From positions 744,001 to 808,000 of the forward strand of contig NZ_VRZA01000002.1 of NCBI RefSeq assembly GCF_008064665.1: a stretch of 64,000 nt of DNA, read 5' to 3'. Position numbers and translations under genes: made by a program. A model generated the notes under the pieces. The model made no database searches, had not been told where the DNA came from, and saw nothing but the letters and a program-made list of their open reading frames with translations. This document shows positions 56,333 to 64,000 of this stretch, in pieces. Numbering within the stretch: the first letter of the stretch is position 1; each line of letters opens with the position of its first letter. This DNA comes from Parahaliea maris (GTDB taxonomy: Bacteria > Pseudomonadota > Gammaproteobacteria > Pseudomonadales > Halieaceae).

Positions 56333-56549
56333 CAGCATTCAGGAAATGCTCGATGCCATCGCCCGCGGGCTGGCAAAGGGAAAGCTCAGTTTCAGTGACG
56401 ATGACGGTCAGGTTCAACTCAAGCCGTCCGGGCTGCTGAACTTCCGCGTGTCCGCCACCGAGGAAGAGGGAGAACATCGCCTCAGCCTCAGGATAAGCTG
56501 GCAGCCCGACGGCCAGCAGATCGAACACAAACCGCTGCAGGTCAAATAG
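56283..56549 (+). CDS. Amphi-Trp domain small protein (GAK cluster)
   Basis: An 88-residue protein. The core, FRHESLQDADSIQEMLDAIARGLAKGKLSF, is an amphipathic helix followed by beta strands and a tryptophan in LSLRISWQPDGQ near the C-terminus, the pattern I associate with the 'amphi-Trp' domain found with GAK genes. No enzymatic motif is seen; it may be a carrier, adaptor or phosphorylation target. ATG 56283 lies inside the phosphatase gene (50-base overlap), which supports translational coupling. The overlapping region means the start is reasonably but not fully certain. Confidence 0.72.
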   Translation: MTQSRKSFRHESLQDADSIQEMLDAIARGLAKGKLSFSDDDGQVQLKPSGLLNFRVSATEEEGEHRLSLRISWQPDGQQIEHKPLQVK

Positions 56550-56720
56550 GCCTCTATACCCGCCCCCGGCCCGGCGCTGCAGTACAGCTATTCAGGCGCA
56601 GCACCTCCCGCACCTCCGTCTGTCCCCTAACCACCTTTCAGTTCAACTATCTGGCAATGGCGCATTGCCGGTGTGGTGTACGCTTGCCGGTATTTACCCA
56701 ACAGCAAAGAGGAAGATTAC

Positions 56721-57473
56721 ATGCAGCGGTTTGCGAACAGGACTGCGCTGGTGACCGGTGCGGGAAGTGGCATCGGCGCCATCGTGGCACGAGCCCTGGC
56801 TGCCCAGGGCGCCAGGGTCGCGGTCGTCGACGTCACTGCCGCCGGGCAGGCGACGGCCGATGCCATCTGCGAAGCGGGCGGTGAGGCCCTGTACCTGCAG
56901 TGCGACGTGCAGGACAGTGGCGCCGTTGAAAACACTGTGGCGGCCACGGTCGCGCGCTTGGGCAGCCTCGATATCGCCGTCAACAACGCCGCGATAGATC
57001 CGGAAACGGCGCCAGAAGCCGAGTGGGACGAGTCAGTGATGGAGCGGGTCTTCGCAATCAACGTCCAGGGCATCTTCCTGTGCCTGAAACACGAAATTGC
57101 CCACATGGTGGAGCAGGGCAGCGGCGCGATCGTCAATATGGCCTCCGCTGCGGGCCTGGTGGGCGTGATGAACAAGCCGGCCTATACCGCCAGCAAACAC
57201 GCGGTGCTCGGACTCACCAAGGCGTCTGCTCTACAGTACGCAGCTCGGGGGGTGCGGATCAATGCGGTATGTCCCGGCGCGGTGGACACCCCCATGCTGG
57301 CCGACAACCTGCCACCCGGTGTCGACAAGACACTGATTGGTGCCAATCACCCCATCAATCGTCTCGCTACGCCCGAGGAGGTCGCCGAGGCCATCCTCTG
57401 GCTGTGTTCGGATGCCGCCAGTTACGTGGTGGGTCATGCCCTGACCGTCGACGGCGGCCTGACCATTCAATAG
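56721..57473 (+). CDS. Short-chain dehydrogenase/reductase (first of pair)
   Basis: A 250-residue classical SDR. Cofactor motif TGAGSGIG (residues 12-19), VNNAA, catalytic serine in IVNMASAAGLVG and the YxxxK pair in PAYTASKHAVLG are all present. Aspartate at the end of beta-2 (VVDVT) favours NAD(H). It could be a 3-oxoacyl or alcohol dehydrogenase; substrate unknown. ATG 56721 follows AGAGGAAGATT; an earlier ATG at 56673 would add 16 residues. A second SDR gene begins ten bases after its stop. Confidence 0.85.
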   Translation: MQRFANRTALVTGAGSGIGAIVARALAAQGARVAVVDVTAAGQATADAICEAGGEALYLQCDVQDSGAVENTVAATVARLGSLDIAVNNAAIDPETAPEAEWDESVMERVFAINVQGIFLCLKHEIAHMVEQGSGAIVNMASAAGLVGVMNKPAYTASKHAVLGLTKASALQYAARGVRINAVCPGAVDTPMLADNLPPGVDKTLIGANHPINRLATPEEVAEAILWLCSDAASYVVGHALTVDGGLTIQ

Positions 57474-57483
57474 GAGAACTGCC

Positions 57484-58326
57484 ATGCAGGATCTGGATTT
57501 CAGTGGCAAAGTGGTGGTGGTCACCGGTGGTGGCGCCGGTATCGGACGGGCGATTGCCGAAGCGTTCGCGCGGCGAGGGGCGTCTCTGGCGGTAGCGGAG
57601 ATCGACCGCGAACGCTGCGACAGTGTGCGGCAGGTACTGAGCTCGAGTGGAGGAGAGGTACTGGTCAGCTGCCGTGACGTCACCCGGCGCGATGAGGTGG
57701 ACGCGTTTATGGCGGAGGTGGCGGAGCGCTTCGCCGGCATCGACGTGCTGGTGAATAACGTCGGCGACTTCCTCGGTGTCATCAAGCCCTTCGAGTTCTG
57801 CGACGACGATGAGCTGGACCGGCTCTACCAGTGCAATCTCAATTCCATCTTCCGGGTAACCCGGGCGGCCATTCCACTACTGCGGGCGCGGGGCAAGGGC
57901 GGCAGTATCCTGGCGATTTCCTCGATCGAGGCCTTCCGCGGCATTCCCAATTGCGTGGCCTACAGCGCCTTCAAGCACGCTATTACCGGTTTCGTGCGCA
58001 GCCTGTCACTGGAGCTCGGCCCGGCGGGTCTCCGGGTCAATGCCATCGCGCCGGAAACCACGGAAACCGCCCAGGTCCGACCTTCCGAGCTCATCGCCGA
58101 GGAGCACCAGGCCCATATACGGCGCTGGATTCCACTGGAGCGTTTCGGCAAACCGGAGGATGCGGCGGGTTGCGCCCTGTTCCTGGCCTCGGAACTGTCG
58201 GGTTGGGTGACCGGGACCACGATCAACCTGGACGGCGGTGCGCTGGCGGCTGCCGGCTGGTACCGGGACCCCAATGAGCTGTGGACCAATGTGCCGGTGG
58301 TGACGGGTAACGGTTTCAATTTTTAG
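57484..58326 (+). CDS. Short-chain dehydrogenase/reductase (second of pair)
   Basis: A 280-residue SDR. It has TGGGAGIGRAI, VNNVGDFLG, the serine in ILAISSIEAFRG and YSAFKHAITGF as YxxxK. AEIDRERC at beta-2 indicates NAD preference. A C-terminal extension (GWYRDPNELWTNVPVVTGNG) goes beyond minimal SDRs and may form part of the substrate pocket. AGGAGAA lies 6 bases before ATG 57484. Both SDRs are probably co-transcribed; they are not homologous enough to suggest a recent duplication. Confidence 0.85.
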   Translation: MQDLDFSGKVVVVTGGGAGIGRAIAEAFARRGASLAVAEIDRERCDSVRQVLSSSGGEVLVSCRDVTRRDEVDAFMAEVAERFAGIDVLVNNVGDFLGVIKPFEFCDDDELDRLYQCNLNSIFRVTRAAIPLLRARGKGGSILAISSIEAFRGIPNCVAYSAFKHAITGFVRSLSLELGPAGLRVNAIAPETTETAQVRPSELIAEEHQAHIRRWIPLERFGKPEDAAGCALFLASELSGWVTGTTINLDGGALAAAGWYRDPNELWTNVPVVTGNGFNF

Positions 58327-58330
58327 GCAT

Positions 58331-58355
58331 AAAAAACCCCGCCAGGGGCGGGGTT
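58331..58355 (-). terminator. Intrinsic terminator after the sulfatase
   Basis: Stem AACCCCGCC/GGCGGGGTT with a three-base loop. On the minus strand it is followed by six Ts, so it would end the leftward sulfatase transcript; on the plus strand it lacks a U-tract but could slow the SDR transcript. Confidence 0.82.
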
Positions 58356-58416
58356 CAGGGTGCAGGGGGCAGGGTGAGTCGTGCTTGCGCAGCTCACCCG
58401 AACTGCTGGCCTCGGA

Positions 58417-59958
58417 TCAGGTTCCCTCGGCGCCCGCTGTCAGGTCGTTCATCACCTGGTCGAGGTTGAACGAAGCGGGGCGCTGGCGAGGGGGGAAGTC
58501 CTTGAAGGAGCCGACCATCTCTCCGGCGATCGACTGGGCGGCGGGGCCGGCCCACTGCATGATGGCTTCCATCCACTCGTAGTAGCTGTTGGCGTTGTGC
58601 TGGGCCCGCTCGAAGGGGTCCATGCGCAGGTCGAAGAACAGCGGCACCCGCAGGTCGACGAAGGGCTCCGCCCAGACCTGCATCTTGTTGGCGCGCTGCT
58701 CCTTGAACACCGCTTTCCAGCGGTCGTAGCGCATGGCGACCAGGCCGCCATCGTCGCTCCAGTAATAGAACTCGCGCCGCGGCCAATCGGCTTCGCTGCC
58801 ACCGGTCAGGTGCGGCAGCAGGTTATAGCCATCCAGGTGGACCTTGTAGCGCTTGCCGCCGGCGCGGAAGCCACTCAGCAATTTCTCTTTCACCTCGGGT
58901 TCACCGGCTGCTGCCATCAGGGTGGGGACCCAGTCGGTATGCGACGCGATGTCGTTGCTGACGGAGTCGGGCGCGATCTTGCCCGGCCAGCGAATCACCA
59001 AGGGCACCCGGTAGCCGCCTTCCCAGTTGGTGTTTTTCTCACCGCGGAAGGGGGTGATACCGCCGTCGGGCCACATGTTGAAGTGGGGGCCGTTGTCGGT
59101 GGAGTAGATGACGATGGTGTTGTCGGCGATACCCAGTTCGTCGATCTTGTCGAGCAGGGTACCCACGTCGTTGTCGTGCTGCAGCATGCCGTCGGCGTAG
59201 AAGTTCAGGCCGGATTTGCCCGCCCACTTGTCGGGCACGTGGGTGACGTAGTGCATACGGCTGGAGTTCATCCACAGGAAGAACGGCTGGTCGCCCGCGG
59301 CCTTGCGCTCCATCCAGTCGATGGCGGCGGTCAGGAACTCCTCGTCCACGGTTTCCATGCGCTTGGTGTCCAGCGGGCCGGTGTCCTCGACGCGACCGTC
59401 CTCGTAGCTATGCAGCACACCGCGCGGGCCGAACTTCTTGCGGAACTCGGGATTCTTGGGGTACTGGGGGTGCTCAGGGGCTTCCTCCGCATTCAGGTGG
59501 TAGAGGTTGCCAAAGAACTCCTCGAAGCCGTGTGCAGTGGGCAGGAACTCGTCCTTGTCACCCAGGTGATTCTTGCCGAACTGGCCGCTGACATAGCCCT
59601 GGGCCTTCAGCAGTTCCGCCAGGGTGGGGTCTTCCGCCTGGATGCCCAGGTCGGAGCCCGGAAGGCCGACCTTGGTCAGGCCGGTGCGCACCGGCATCTG
59701 CCCGGTGATAAATGCGGCGCGGCCGGCAGTGCAGGACTGCTCGGCGTAGTAGTCAGTGAATCGCATGCCTTCGTTGGCGAGACGGTCGATGTTGGGGGTC
59801 TTGTATCCCATCATGCCGTCGTTGTTATAACTCAGGTTCCAGTAGCCAATATCATCGCCAAAGATGACCACGATATTGGGTCGCTCTGCGGCGGTTGCGA
59901 GGGCACTGAAGATAATAAGGGCTAGCGGAACCAGCCGTCGGAAGGGGTTGTACATCAT
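58417..59958 (-). CDS. Exported sulfatase (formylglycine-dependent)
   Basis: A 513-residue alkaline-phosphatase-superfamily enzyme. Signal peptide: residues 1-24 (RRLVPLALIIFSALATAA). Metal site PNIVVIFGDDIGYW; C76 in SCTAGRAAFITGQ is the residue to be converted to formylglycine, with the alanine variant (C-x-A-x-R) of the usual C-x-P-x-R. Further motifs are TKVGLPG and STDNGPH. It hydrolyses a sulfate ester, aryl or polysaccharide, in the periplasm. ATG 59958 follows AGGAGATCTCC. A frame extending to 60078 is rejected because the signal peptide begins at 59958. No formylglycine-generating enzyme gene is adjacent. Confidence 0.88.
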   Translation of the reverse strand: MMYNPFRRLVPLALIIFSALATAAERPNIVVIFGDDIGYWNLSYNNDGMMGYKTPNIDRLANEGMRFTDYYAEQSCTAGRAAFITGQMPVRTGLTKVGLPGSDLGIQAEDPTLAELLKAQGYVSGQFGKNHLGDKDEFLPTAHGFEEFFGNLYHLNAEEAPEHPQYPKNPEFRKKFGPRGVLHSYEDGRVEDTGPLDTKRMETVDEEFLTAAIDWMERKAAGDQPFFLWMNSSRMHYVTHVPDKWAGKSGLNFYADGMLQHDNDVGTLLDKIDELGIADNTIVIYSTDNGPHFNMWPDGGITPFRGEKNTNWEGGYRVPLVIRWPGKIAPDSVSNDIASHTDWVPTLMAAAGEPEVKEKLLSGFRAGGKRYKVHLDGYNLLPHLTGGSEADWPRREFYYWSDDGGLVAMRYDRWKAVFKEQRANKMQVWAEPFVDLRVPLFFDLRMDPFERAQHNANSYYEWMEAIMQWAGPAAQSIAGEMVGSFKDFPPRQRPASFNLDQVMNDLTAGAEGT

Positions 59959-60130
59959 GGAGATCTCCTGGATGACAGAGCGTCGGGAAGGGAGCCCCCC
60001 CTTGCGGAGAGGAGCCTCCATGATTATAGAAGTGACTGGCCAAACGACAAGAAATGACGGCCAGTTTGTGCGCGGCATCCCAGTATGGGATGCCGGCTGG
60101 CAGGTGACAGGAGAAAGCCGGAGGTGGGGC

Positions 60131-61519
60131 TCAGGGAGCCGGCGGCAGCACCTTGCCCGGGTTGAGGATGTTGCGCGGGTCCAGGGCGCCCTTGAGGGTG
60201 CGCATCAGGGCCAGTTCCTCGGCACCCCGGGAGATACCGATCCAGGGCTGTTTCTCCAGGCCAATGCCGTGTTCGGCGGAAACCGACCCTTTAAAGGCCG
60301 CCAGCGGGGCATAGACGATGCGTTCCACCACCGGGCGCAGCGCAGTTCCCTGGTCGTGGGGTACCTGGACAATAACGTGCAGGTTGCCGTCCCCGAGGTG
60401 CCCGAAAACCAGCAGGTGGTGCCCGGGTACCTGCTCCGCCAGCGCGGTGCGCAAGCCGGCAACGTACCCTTCCATCTCTGCGATCGGGAGGGAGACATCG
60501 AAAACGACCGGATAACCGTCCCTGAACACCTGTTCCACATCATCCCGCAGCCCCCAGAAGCGCTCGCAGTCCGATTCCGACTGGGACAGGGCGCCATCTA
60601 CTACCAGGCCTGCCTCCATCGCGGATTCAAGGGCGGCAGCAAAGCGATCACTGTCGCCCTCCGGATCGGCGCCCTGGCTCTCGAGCAGCACGTAGTAGGG
60701 GTAGTCCTGGGCGATGGGCGGGCGGCCGGCGGCGGGCTCGGTTGTCACGAGACGGTAAAAATCCTGCCACATGACTTCATAGGCGGAGAGGGTGCCGCCC
60801 AGGTCCCGGTCCATGCGCTTGAGCAGGGCGGTGACGCTGGCAAAGTCCTCCAGCCCCAGCAGGGCCATGTTGCGGGTGGTGGGGGCCTCCCACAGGCGCA
60901 GGTTGAGGCGGGTGATCACACCCAGGGTGCCCTCGGAGCCAATGAACAACTGTTTGAGATCGTAGCCGGCGTTGTTCTTGATCAGGTTGTTGAGGGAGGA
61001 GACCACGGTGCCGTCGGCCAGCACCGCTTCCAGCCCCAGCACCATGTTGCGCATCATGCCGTAGCGGATCACCCGGTTGCCGCCCGCATTGGTCGCCGCG
61101 TTGCCTCCCACCGTAGCGGAGCCCCTGGCGCCGAGGTCAAGGGGGAAGATCAGGCCCTCGGCCTCAACCGCCTCCTGCAGTGTCTGCAGCACCACGCCGG
61201 ACTGGACCGTGGCGCAGCGCTGGCGCGAATCGATCGCCTCAATCCGGTTCATGCGTTCCATCGACAGCATCAGCGTGTCCGCCGAGCCATCGGCGCCGTG
61301 CACCAGCCCGGTCAGGCCGCCCACCGGGACTACGGCAACATTGTGGGCGTTGCACCACCCCAGGACTGCGGCCACCTCGGCGGTCGAGGCGGGGCGGGCC
61401 AGCGCGGCACCCTGCAGGTTGTCCGGGCGCATGGCGCCGGCGGAGCGGGTGGCGACATCGGCGGCATCCAGTACAGCCGTCTCGCCAATCAGGGCCCGCA
61501 GTTCTTTAACCATATCCAT
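60131..61519 (-). CDS. FAD-binding oxidase of the GlcD / D-2-hydroxyacid dehydrogenase family
   Basis: A 462-residue flavoprotein with a PCMH-type FAD domain (VVPVGGLTGLVHGADGS, DLGARGSATVGGNAATNAGGNRVIRYG) and a C-terminal catalytic domain with HLGDGNLHV and SAEHGIGLEK. Such enzymes oxidise D-lactate, glycolate or D-2-hydroxyglutarate. ATG 61519 follows AGAGGAACA; the upstream frame (to 61579) is poor. Electron acceptor is not encoded here. Divergent from the Crp/Fnr-type regulator, which may control it. Confidence 0.86.
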   Translation of the reverse strand: MDMVKELRALIGETAVLDAADVATRSAGAMRPDNLQGAALARPASTAEVAAVLGWCNAHNVAVVPVGGLTGLVHGADGSADTLMLSMERMNRIEAIDSRQRCATVQSGVVLQTLQEAVEAEGLIFPLDLGARGSATVGGNAATNAGGNRVIRYGMMRNMVLGLEAVLADGTVVSSLNNLIKNNAGYDLKQLFIGSEGTLGVITRLNLRLWEAPTTRNMALLGLEDFASVTALLKRMDRDLGGTLSAYEVMWQDFYRLVTTEPAAGRPPIAQDYPYYVLLESQGADPEGDSDRFAAALESAMEAGLVVDGALSQSESDCERFWGLRDDVEQVFRDGYPVVFDVSLPIAEMEGYVAGLRTALAEQVPGHHLLVFGHLGDGNLHVIVQVPHDQGTALRPVVERIVYAPLAAFKGSVSAEHGIGLEKQPWIGISRGAEELALMRTLKGALDPRNILNPGKVLPPAP

Positions 61520-61780
61520 TGTTATGTTCCTCTGTGAGATTGAGGCCGCGCCGGGCGACCCGCCAGGCGGACTACACATGCGGCCTGGCTGGTCTCCATA
61601 ACCCCGCGGTCAAACCCGCTGTTACATAGTAGAAGGTGTTGGGGGCAGGGGAAACCGGAACGGCCACGCGGGCAGAACGCCTACTGGCAGGTGTCCACAC
61701 GCTGTCATCGATAATCTTTTGGAGTATGATGCCGGGAAACGGGCGCCACCGTCGCCTTGGCGACAATTGCCGGCTAGCGA

Positions 61781-62458
61781 ATGACAATCGACCCAACGCA
61801 ACAGAACTGGATTCACGGACTCCCGGACCCTATCAGGGACGAAGTCCTGGCCTGTATGCATGAGCGGGACTACGCGCCGGGCGATATGATTTACCGGACG
61901 GGAGAACCGGGCCACGAGCTGTACCAGATACTTCGTGGCAATGTCCGGATCTTCACCATCAGTGAAGAGGGGCGTGAGCTCCTGTACGAAATGTTCCCTG
62001 AGGGGGCCTGTTTCGGAGAGTCGAGCCTGATCGACGAGGGGCCGCGGCCGCATATGACCCAGGCGGTGGGGGATGTTCGCCTGCGGGTGCTTTCCCGCGA
62101 CGATTTCGAGATGCTGTGGCGCCGGTACCCGGAAGTCTCCATGGCCGTCGCGCGGCTGCAGACCTACCGGGCGCGGCGCCTGTACGGAGTTTACGAGCAT
62201 GTCAGCCTCAATGCCCTGTCGCGGCGCATGGCCGACAGGCTCAGCGTTCTGGCTGCCACGGTCGGCGAGGTCCGGGAGGACGGTATCTATTTTCGTCTGC
62301 GGATCACCCAGGAGGATATCGGCAGCCTGGTGGTCGGATCCCGGCAATCGGTGAACAAAATTCTCAAACAGTGGCAGCAGGACAACGTAATCGACCTGGC
62401 CTATGGCTCACTGGTCATTCGCGACCTCGCCACCCTGCAGCGCCTGGCCACGGCCTGA
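61781..62458 (+). CDS. Crp/Fnr family transcription regulator
   Basis: A 225-residue protein. Residues about 1-130 form a cyclic-nucleotide-binding-like beta barrel (DYAPGDMIYRTGEPGHELYQIL, FGESSLIDEGPRPH), followed by a dimer helix and a C-terminal winged helix-turn-helix (ITQEDIGSLVVGSRQSVNKIL). The pocket lacks the Fnr cysteine cluster. Effector unknown; the RHx arginine-serine of true CRP is not conserved, so cAMP binding is doubtful. It sits between the FAD oxidase and the ThDP enzyme and may regulate either. Confidence 0.88.
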   Translation: MTIDPTQQNWIHGLPDPIRDEVLACMHERDYAPGDMIYRTGEPGHELYQILRGNVRIFTISEEGRELLYEMFPEGACFGESSLIDEGPRPHMTQAVGDVRLRVLSRDDFEMLWRRYPEVSMAVARLQTYRARRLYGVYEHVSLNALSRRMADRLSVLAATVGEVREDGIYFRLRITQEDIGSLVVGSRQSVNKILKQWQQDNVIDLAYGSLVIRDLATLQRLATA

Positions 62459-62625
62459 TCCTTGCTGCGCCTCCCCGGCGGGCATCTACACTGTCTTCAC
62501 CATCCACGCTATTGCTTCGCGGTCACTTCACGGCCTTTACACTATCGCGTGGATGACAAACTTTTCTGTTGGCGGGACCTATACTGCGGTCCTGCAGTCT
62601 GTGAATAACTACAAAGGAAGCTCGC

Positions 62626-64000
62626 ATGAACGGTGCCGAAAGCCTGATCCAGACCCTGGTCGACAGCGGTGTGGACGTCTGTTTCACCAATCCCGGAACA
62701 TCCGAGATGCACTTTGTTGCCGCCCTCGACGAAATTGAGGGCATGCGCTGTGTCCTGTGCCTGTTTGAAGGCGTAGTCAGCGGTGCCGCGCTCGGTTACG
62801 CGGCGATGGCGGAGAAGCCCGCTTCGACCCTGTTGCACCTCGGTCCCGGGCTCGGCAACGCCCTGGCCAACATCCACAATGCCAAGAAGGGCAACCTGCC
62901 GATGGTTAATATCGTCGGCGACCACGCGACCTACCACCTCGAGTACGACGCTCCCCTGACCTCGGACATCGCCGGGATCGCCGGAACCGTTTCCCATTGG
63001 GTACACAGTTCGGCAACGCCGGCCGACATCGCCCGCGACGCAGCGGAAGCTGTGCAACAGGCGGGTATTGGCCAGATCGCTACCCTGATTCTGCCGGCTG
63101 ACGTTTCCTGGGGTGACAACCCTGAGGGTGCCGCTCCGGCCCCGGCCCCGGCCACCCCGGCTGCGGTAGCGGCTGACAAGCTGAATGAGGCCGCCGCCTT
63201 GCTCCGTGCCGACAAAGACACCGTCATCATGGTGGGCGGGCGCAACCTGACCCGGGAGCGCGGCCTGCAACTGGGTCGCCTCGCCGAGGCGACCGGAGCC
63301 AGGGTCCTCACCGAGACCTTCCCCAGTCGCGTTCGGCGCGGCGCCGGTACCGCGCAAATCGAGCGTCTGCCGTATCTCGCCGAACTGGCCATCGAAGAAC
63401 TGAAATCCACCGAGCAGTTGCTGCTGATTGGCTGCGCCAGCCCGGTGTCCTTCTTTGCCTATCCCAATGTGCCCAGCGTACTGGAGCCGGAAGGTTGCAC
63501 CGTGTTCCCCCTGGCCGGCCCCAACGACGACATCGATGCGGCGATCGAGGCCCTGCTGGGCGAATTCGACGCAACTGGCCGGGAGGTGGCCGTGCGGCCG
63601 CTGGAGGTGCCTCCCGCACCGACCGGGGCACTGGATGCCAACGCCGCGGCCCAGGCACTGGCCCACCATCTGCCCGAGGATGCCATCGTGGTCGACGAGG
63701 GTGTGACGACCGGCCTGGCCTGTTTCCCGTTTACCGCCAATGGCCGCTCTCACGACTGGCTGAACCTGCCGGGTGGGTCCATTGGTTTTGGTCTGCCGGC
63801 TGCCGTAGGTGCCGCCATTGCCTGTCCGGAGCGCAAGGTCATCTGCCTGGAGGGTGACGGCAGCGCCATGTACACCGTGCAATCCCTGTGGACCATGGCC
63901 AGGGAAAACCTGGATATCACCGTGCTCCTGTTCAACAACCGCAAGTACAGCATCCTCGAGCTCGAATTTGCCCGCACCGGCGCCCGCGGGGGCAAGCCGG
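62626..64000 (+). CDS. ThDP-dependent enzyme, acetolactate synthase/benzoylformate decarboxylase-like (3' truncated)
   Basis: The first about 458 residues of a thiamine-diphosphate enzyme; the frame runs off the window. The Pyr domain has the catalytic glutamate in VLCLFEGVVSGAALGYA; a central Rossmann domain (VIMVGGRNLTRERG) follows; the PP domain carries the ThDP motif CLEGDGSAMYTVQSLW...NNRKYSILE (GDG to NN). It may be a decarboxylase or acetolactate-type synthase acting on 2-oxoacids; PNPGTSEMHF-like opening suggests the 'acetolactate synthase large subunit-related' group without a small subunit. ATG 62626 follows AAGGAAG. Confidence 0.85.
   Translation, partial: MNGAESLIQTLVDSGVDVCFTNPGTSEMHFVAALDEIEGMRCVLCLFEGVVSGAALGYAAMAEKPASTLLHLGPGLGNALANIHNAKKGNLPMVNIVGDHATYHLEYDAPLTSDIAGIAGTVSHWVHSSATPADIARDAAEAVQQAGIGQIATLILPADVSWGDNPEGAAPAPAPATPAAVAADKLNEAAALLRADKDTVIMVGGRNLTRERGLQLGRLAEATGARVLTETFPSRVRRGAGTAQIERLPYLAELAIEELKSTEQLLLIGCASPVSFFAYPNVPSVLEPEGCTVFPLAGPNDDIDAAIEALLGEFDATGREVAVRPLEVPPAPTGALDANAAAQALAHHLPEDAIVVDEGVTTGLACFPFTANGRSHDWLNLPGGSIGFGLPAAVGAAIACPERKVICLEGDGSAMYTVQSLWTMARENLDITVLLFNNRKYSILELEFARTGARGGKP

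Noticed and set aside
58381-59925. 514-codon plus-strand frame opposite the sulfatase
   Set aside because: Antisense shadow with no domain; sulfatase motifs and signal peptide are clear on the minus strand.

Overview
The window is dense, high-GC chromosomal DNA from a gammaproteobacterium. Gene order and protein character point to the Pseudomonadales/Cellvibrionales side of the class; a marine Halieaceae-like organism is my best guess, but that is inference. The blocks cysB-thrH-pabB and icd-clpS-clpA-infA-bpt-aat-trxB/ftsK-lolA-rarA-crcB-serS-cysG are orders I know from Pseudomonas-like genomes. I see no rRNA, tRNA, CRISPR array, prophage or intact transposase gene.

Layout. 1-4.3 kb: 3' end of a glutathione-S-transferase-like gene, an orphan receiver-domain protein, an NTF2-fold protein and an acyl-CoA synthetase. 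4.3-10.2 kb: an isolated yajC, a D-cysteine desulfhydrase-type PLP enzyme, an AGCS amino acid/Na+ symporter, a 717-residue acetyl-CoA hydrolase/transferase-family protein and a cytosolic 5'-nucleotidase. 10.3-13.7 kb: cysB, a transposase-less inverted-repeat element, thrH and pabB. 14.0-23.1 kb: a complete propionyl-CoA to succinyl-CoA module (carboxyltransferase, an unusual 937-residue biotin carboxylase/biotin carrier, methylmalonyl-CoA epimerase, mutase and the MeaB GTPase chaperone) followed by a Rieske protein. Two large hairpin repeats sit between mutase and meaB. 23.2-25.8 kb: bcp, rluE and icd.

26.5-31.9 kb is an N-degron island: clpS and clpA on one strand, infA, bpt, aat and trxB on the other. 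Aat and Bpt attach Leu/Phe to protein N-termini, ClpS recognises these and ClpAP degrades the protein. 32.2-40.5 kb: ftsK, lolA, rarA, crcB, an H-NS-like gene, serS and cysG. 40.6-48.7 kb: envelope proteolysis and ion transport (tail-specific protease, M1 and M28 metallopeptidases, a small exported protein, a CDF cation transporter).

48.8-56.5 kb is the most interesting part: a tightly packed cluster of poorly understood phosphate-chemistry genes matching what I know as the 'GAK system' families (CofD-related protein, ATP-grasp enzyme, HprK-related kinase B, amphi-Trp small protein). Here it also has a NUDIX hydrolase, a PhoU-like/aminoglycoside-phosphotransferase-like fusion, a histidine phosphatase and a PPP-like metallophosphatase. 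Overlapping starts and stops imply co-expression. Its biochemical role is, to my knowledge, unknown.

56.7-64.0 kb: two short-chain dehydrogenases, an exported sulfatase, a GlcD-type FAD oxidase, a Crp/Fnr regulator and a truncated ThDP-dependent enzyme running off the end.

A second notable signal is a family of four hairpin repeats (near 21.35, 21.65, 26.03 and 26.23 kb). Within each related pair the core is conserved while the long outer arms are unrelated in sequence yet self-complementary.
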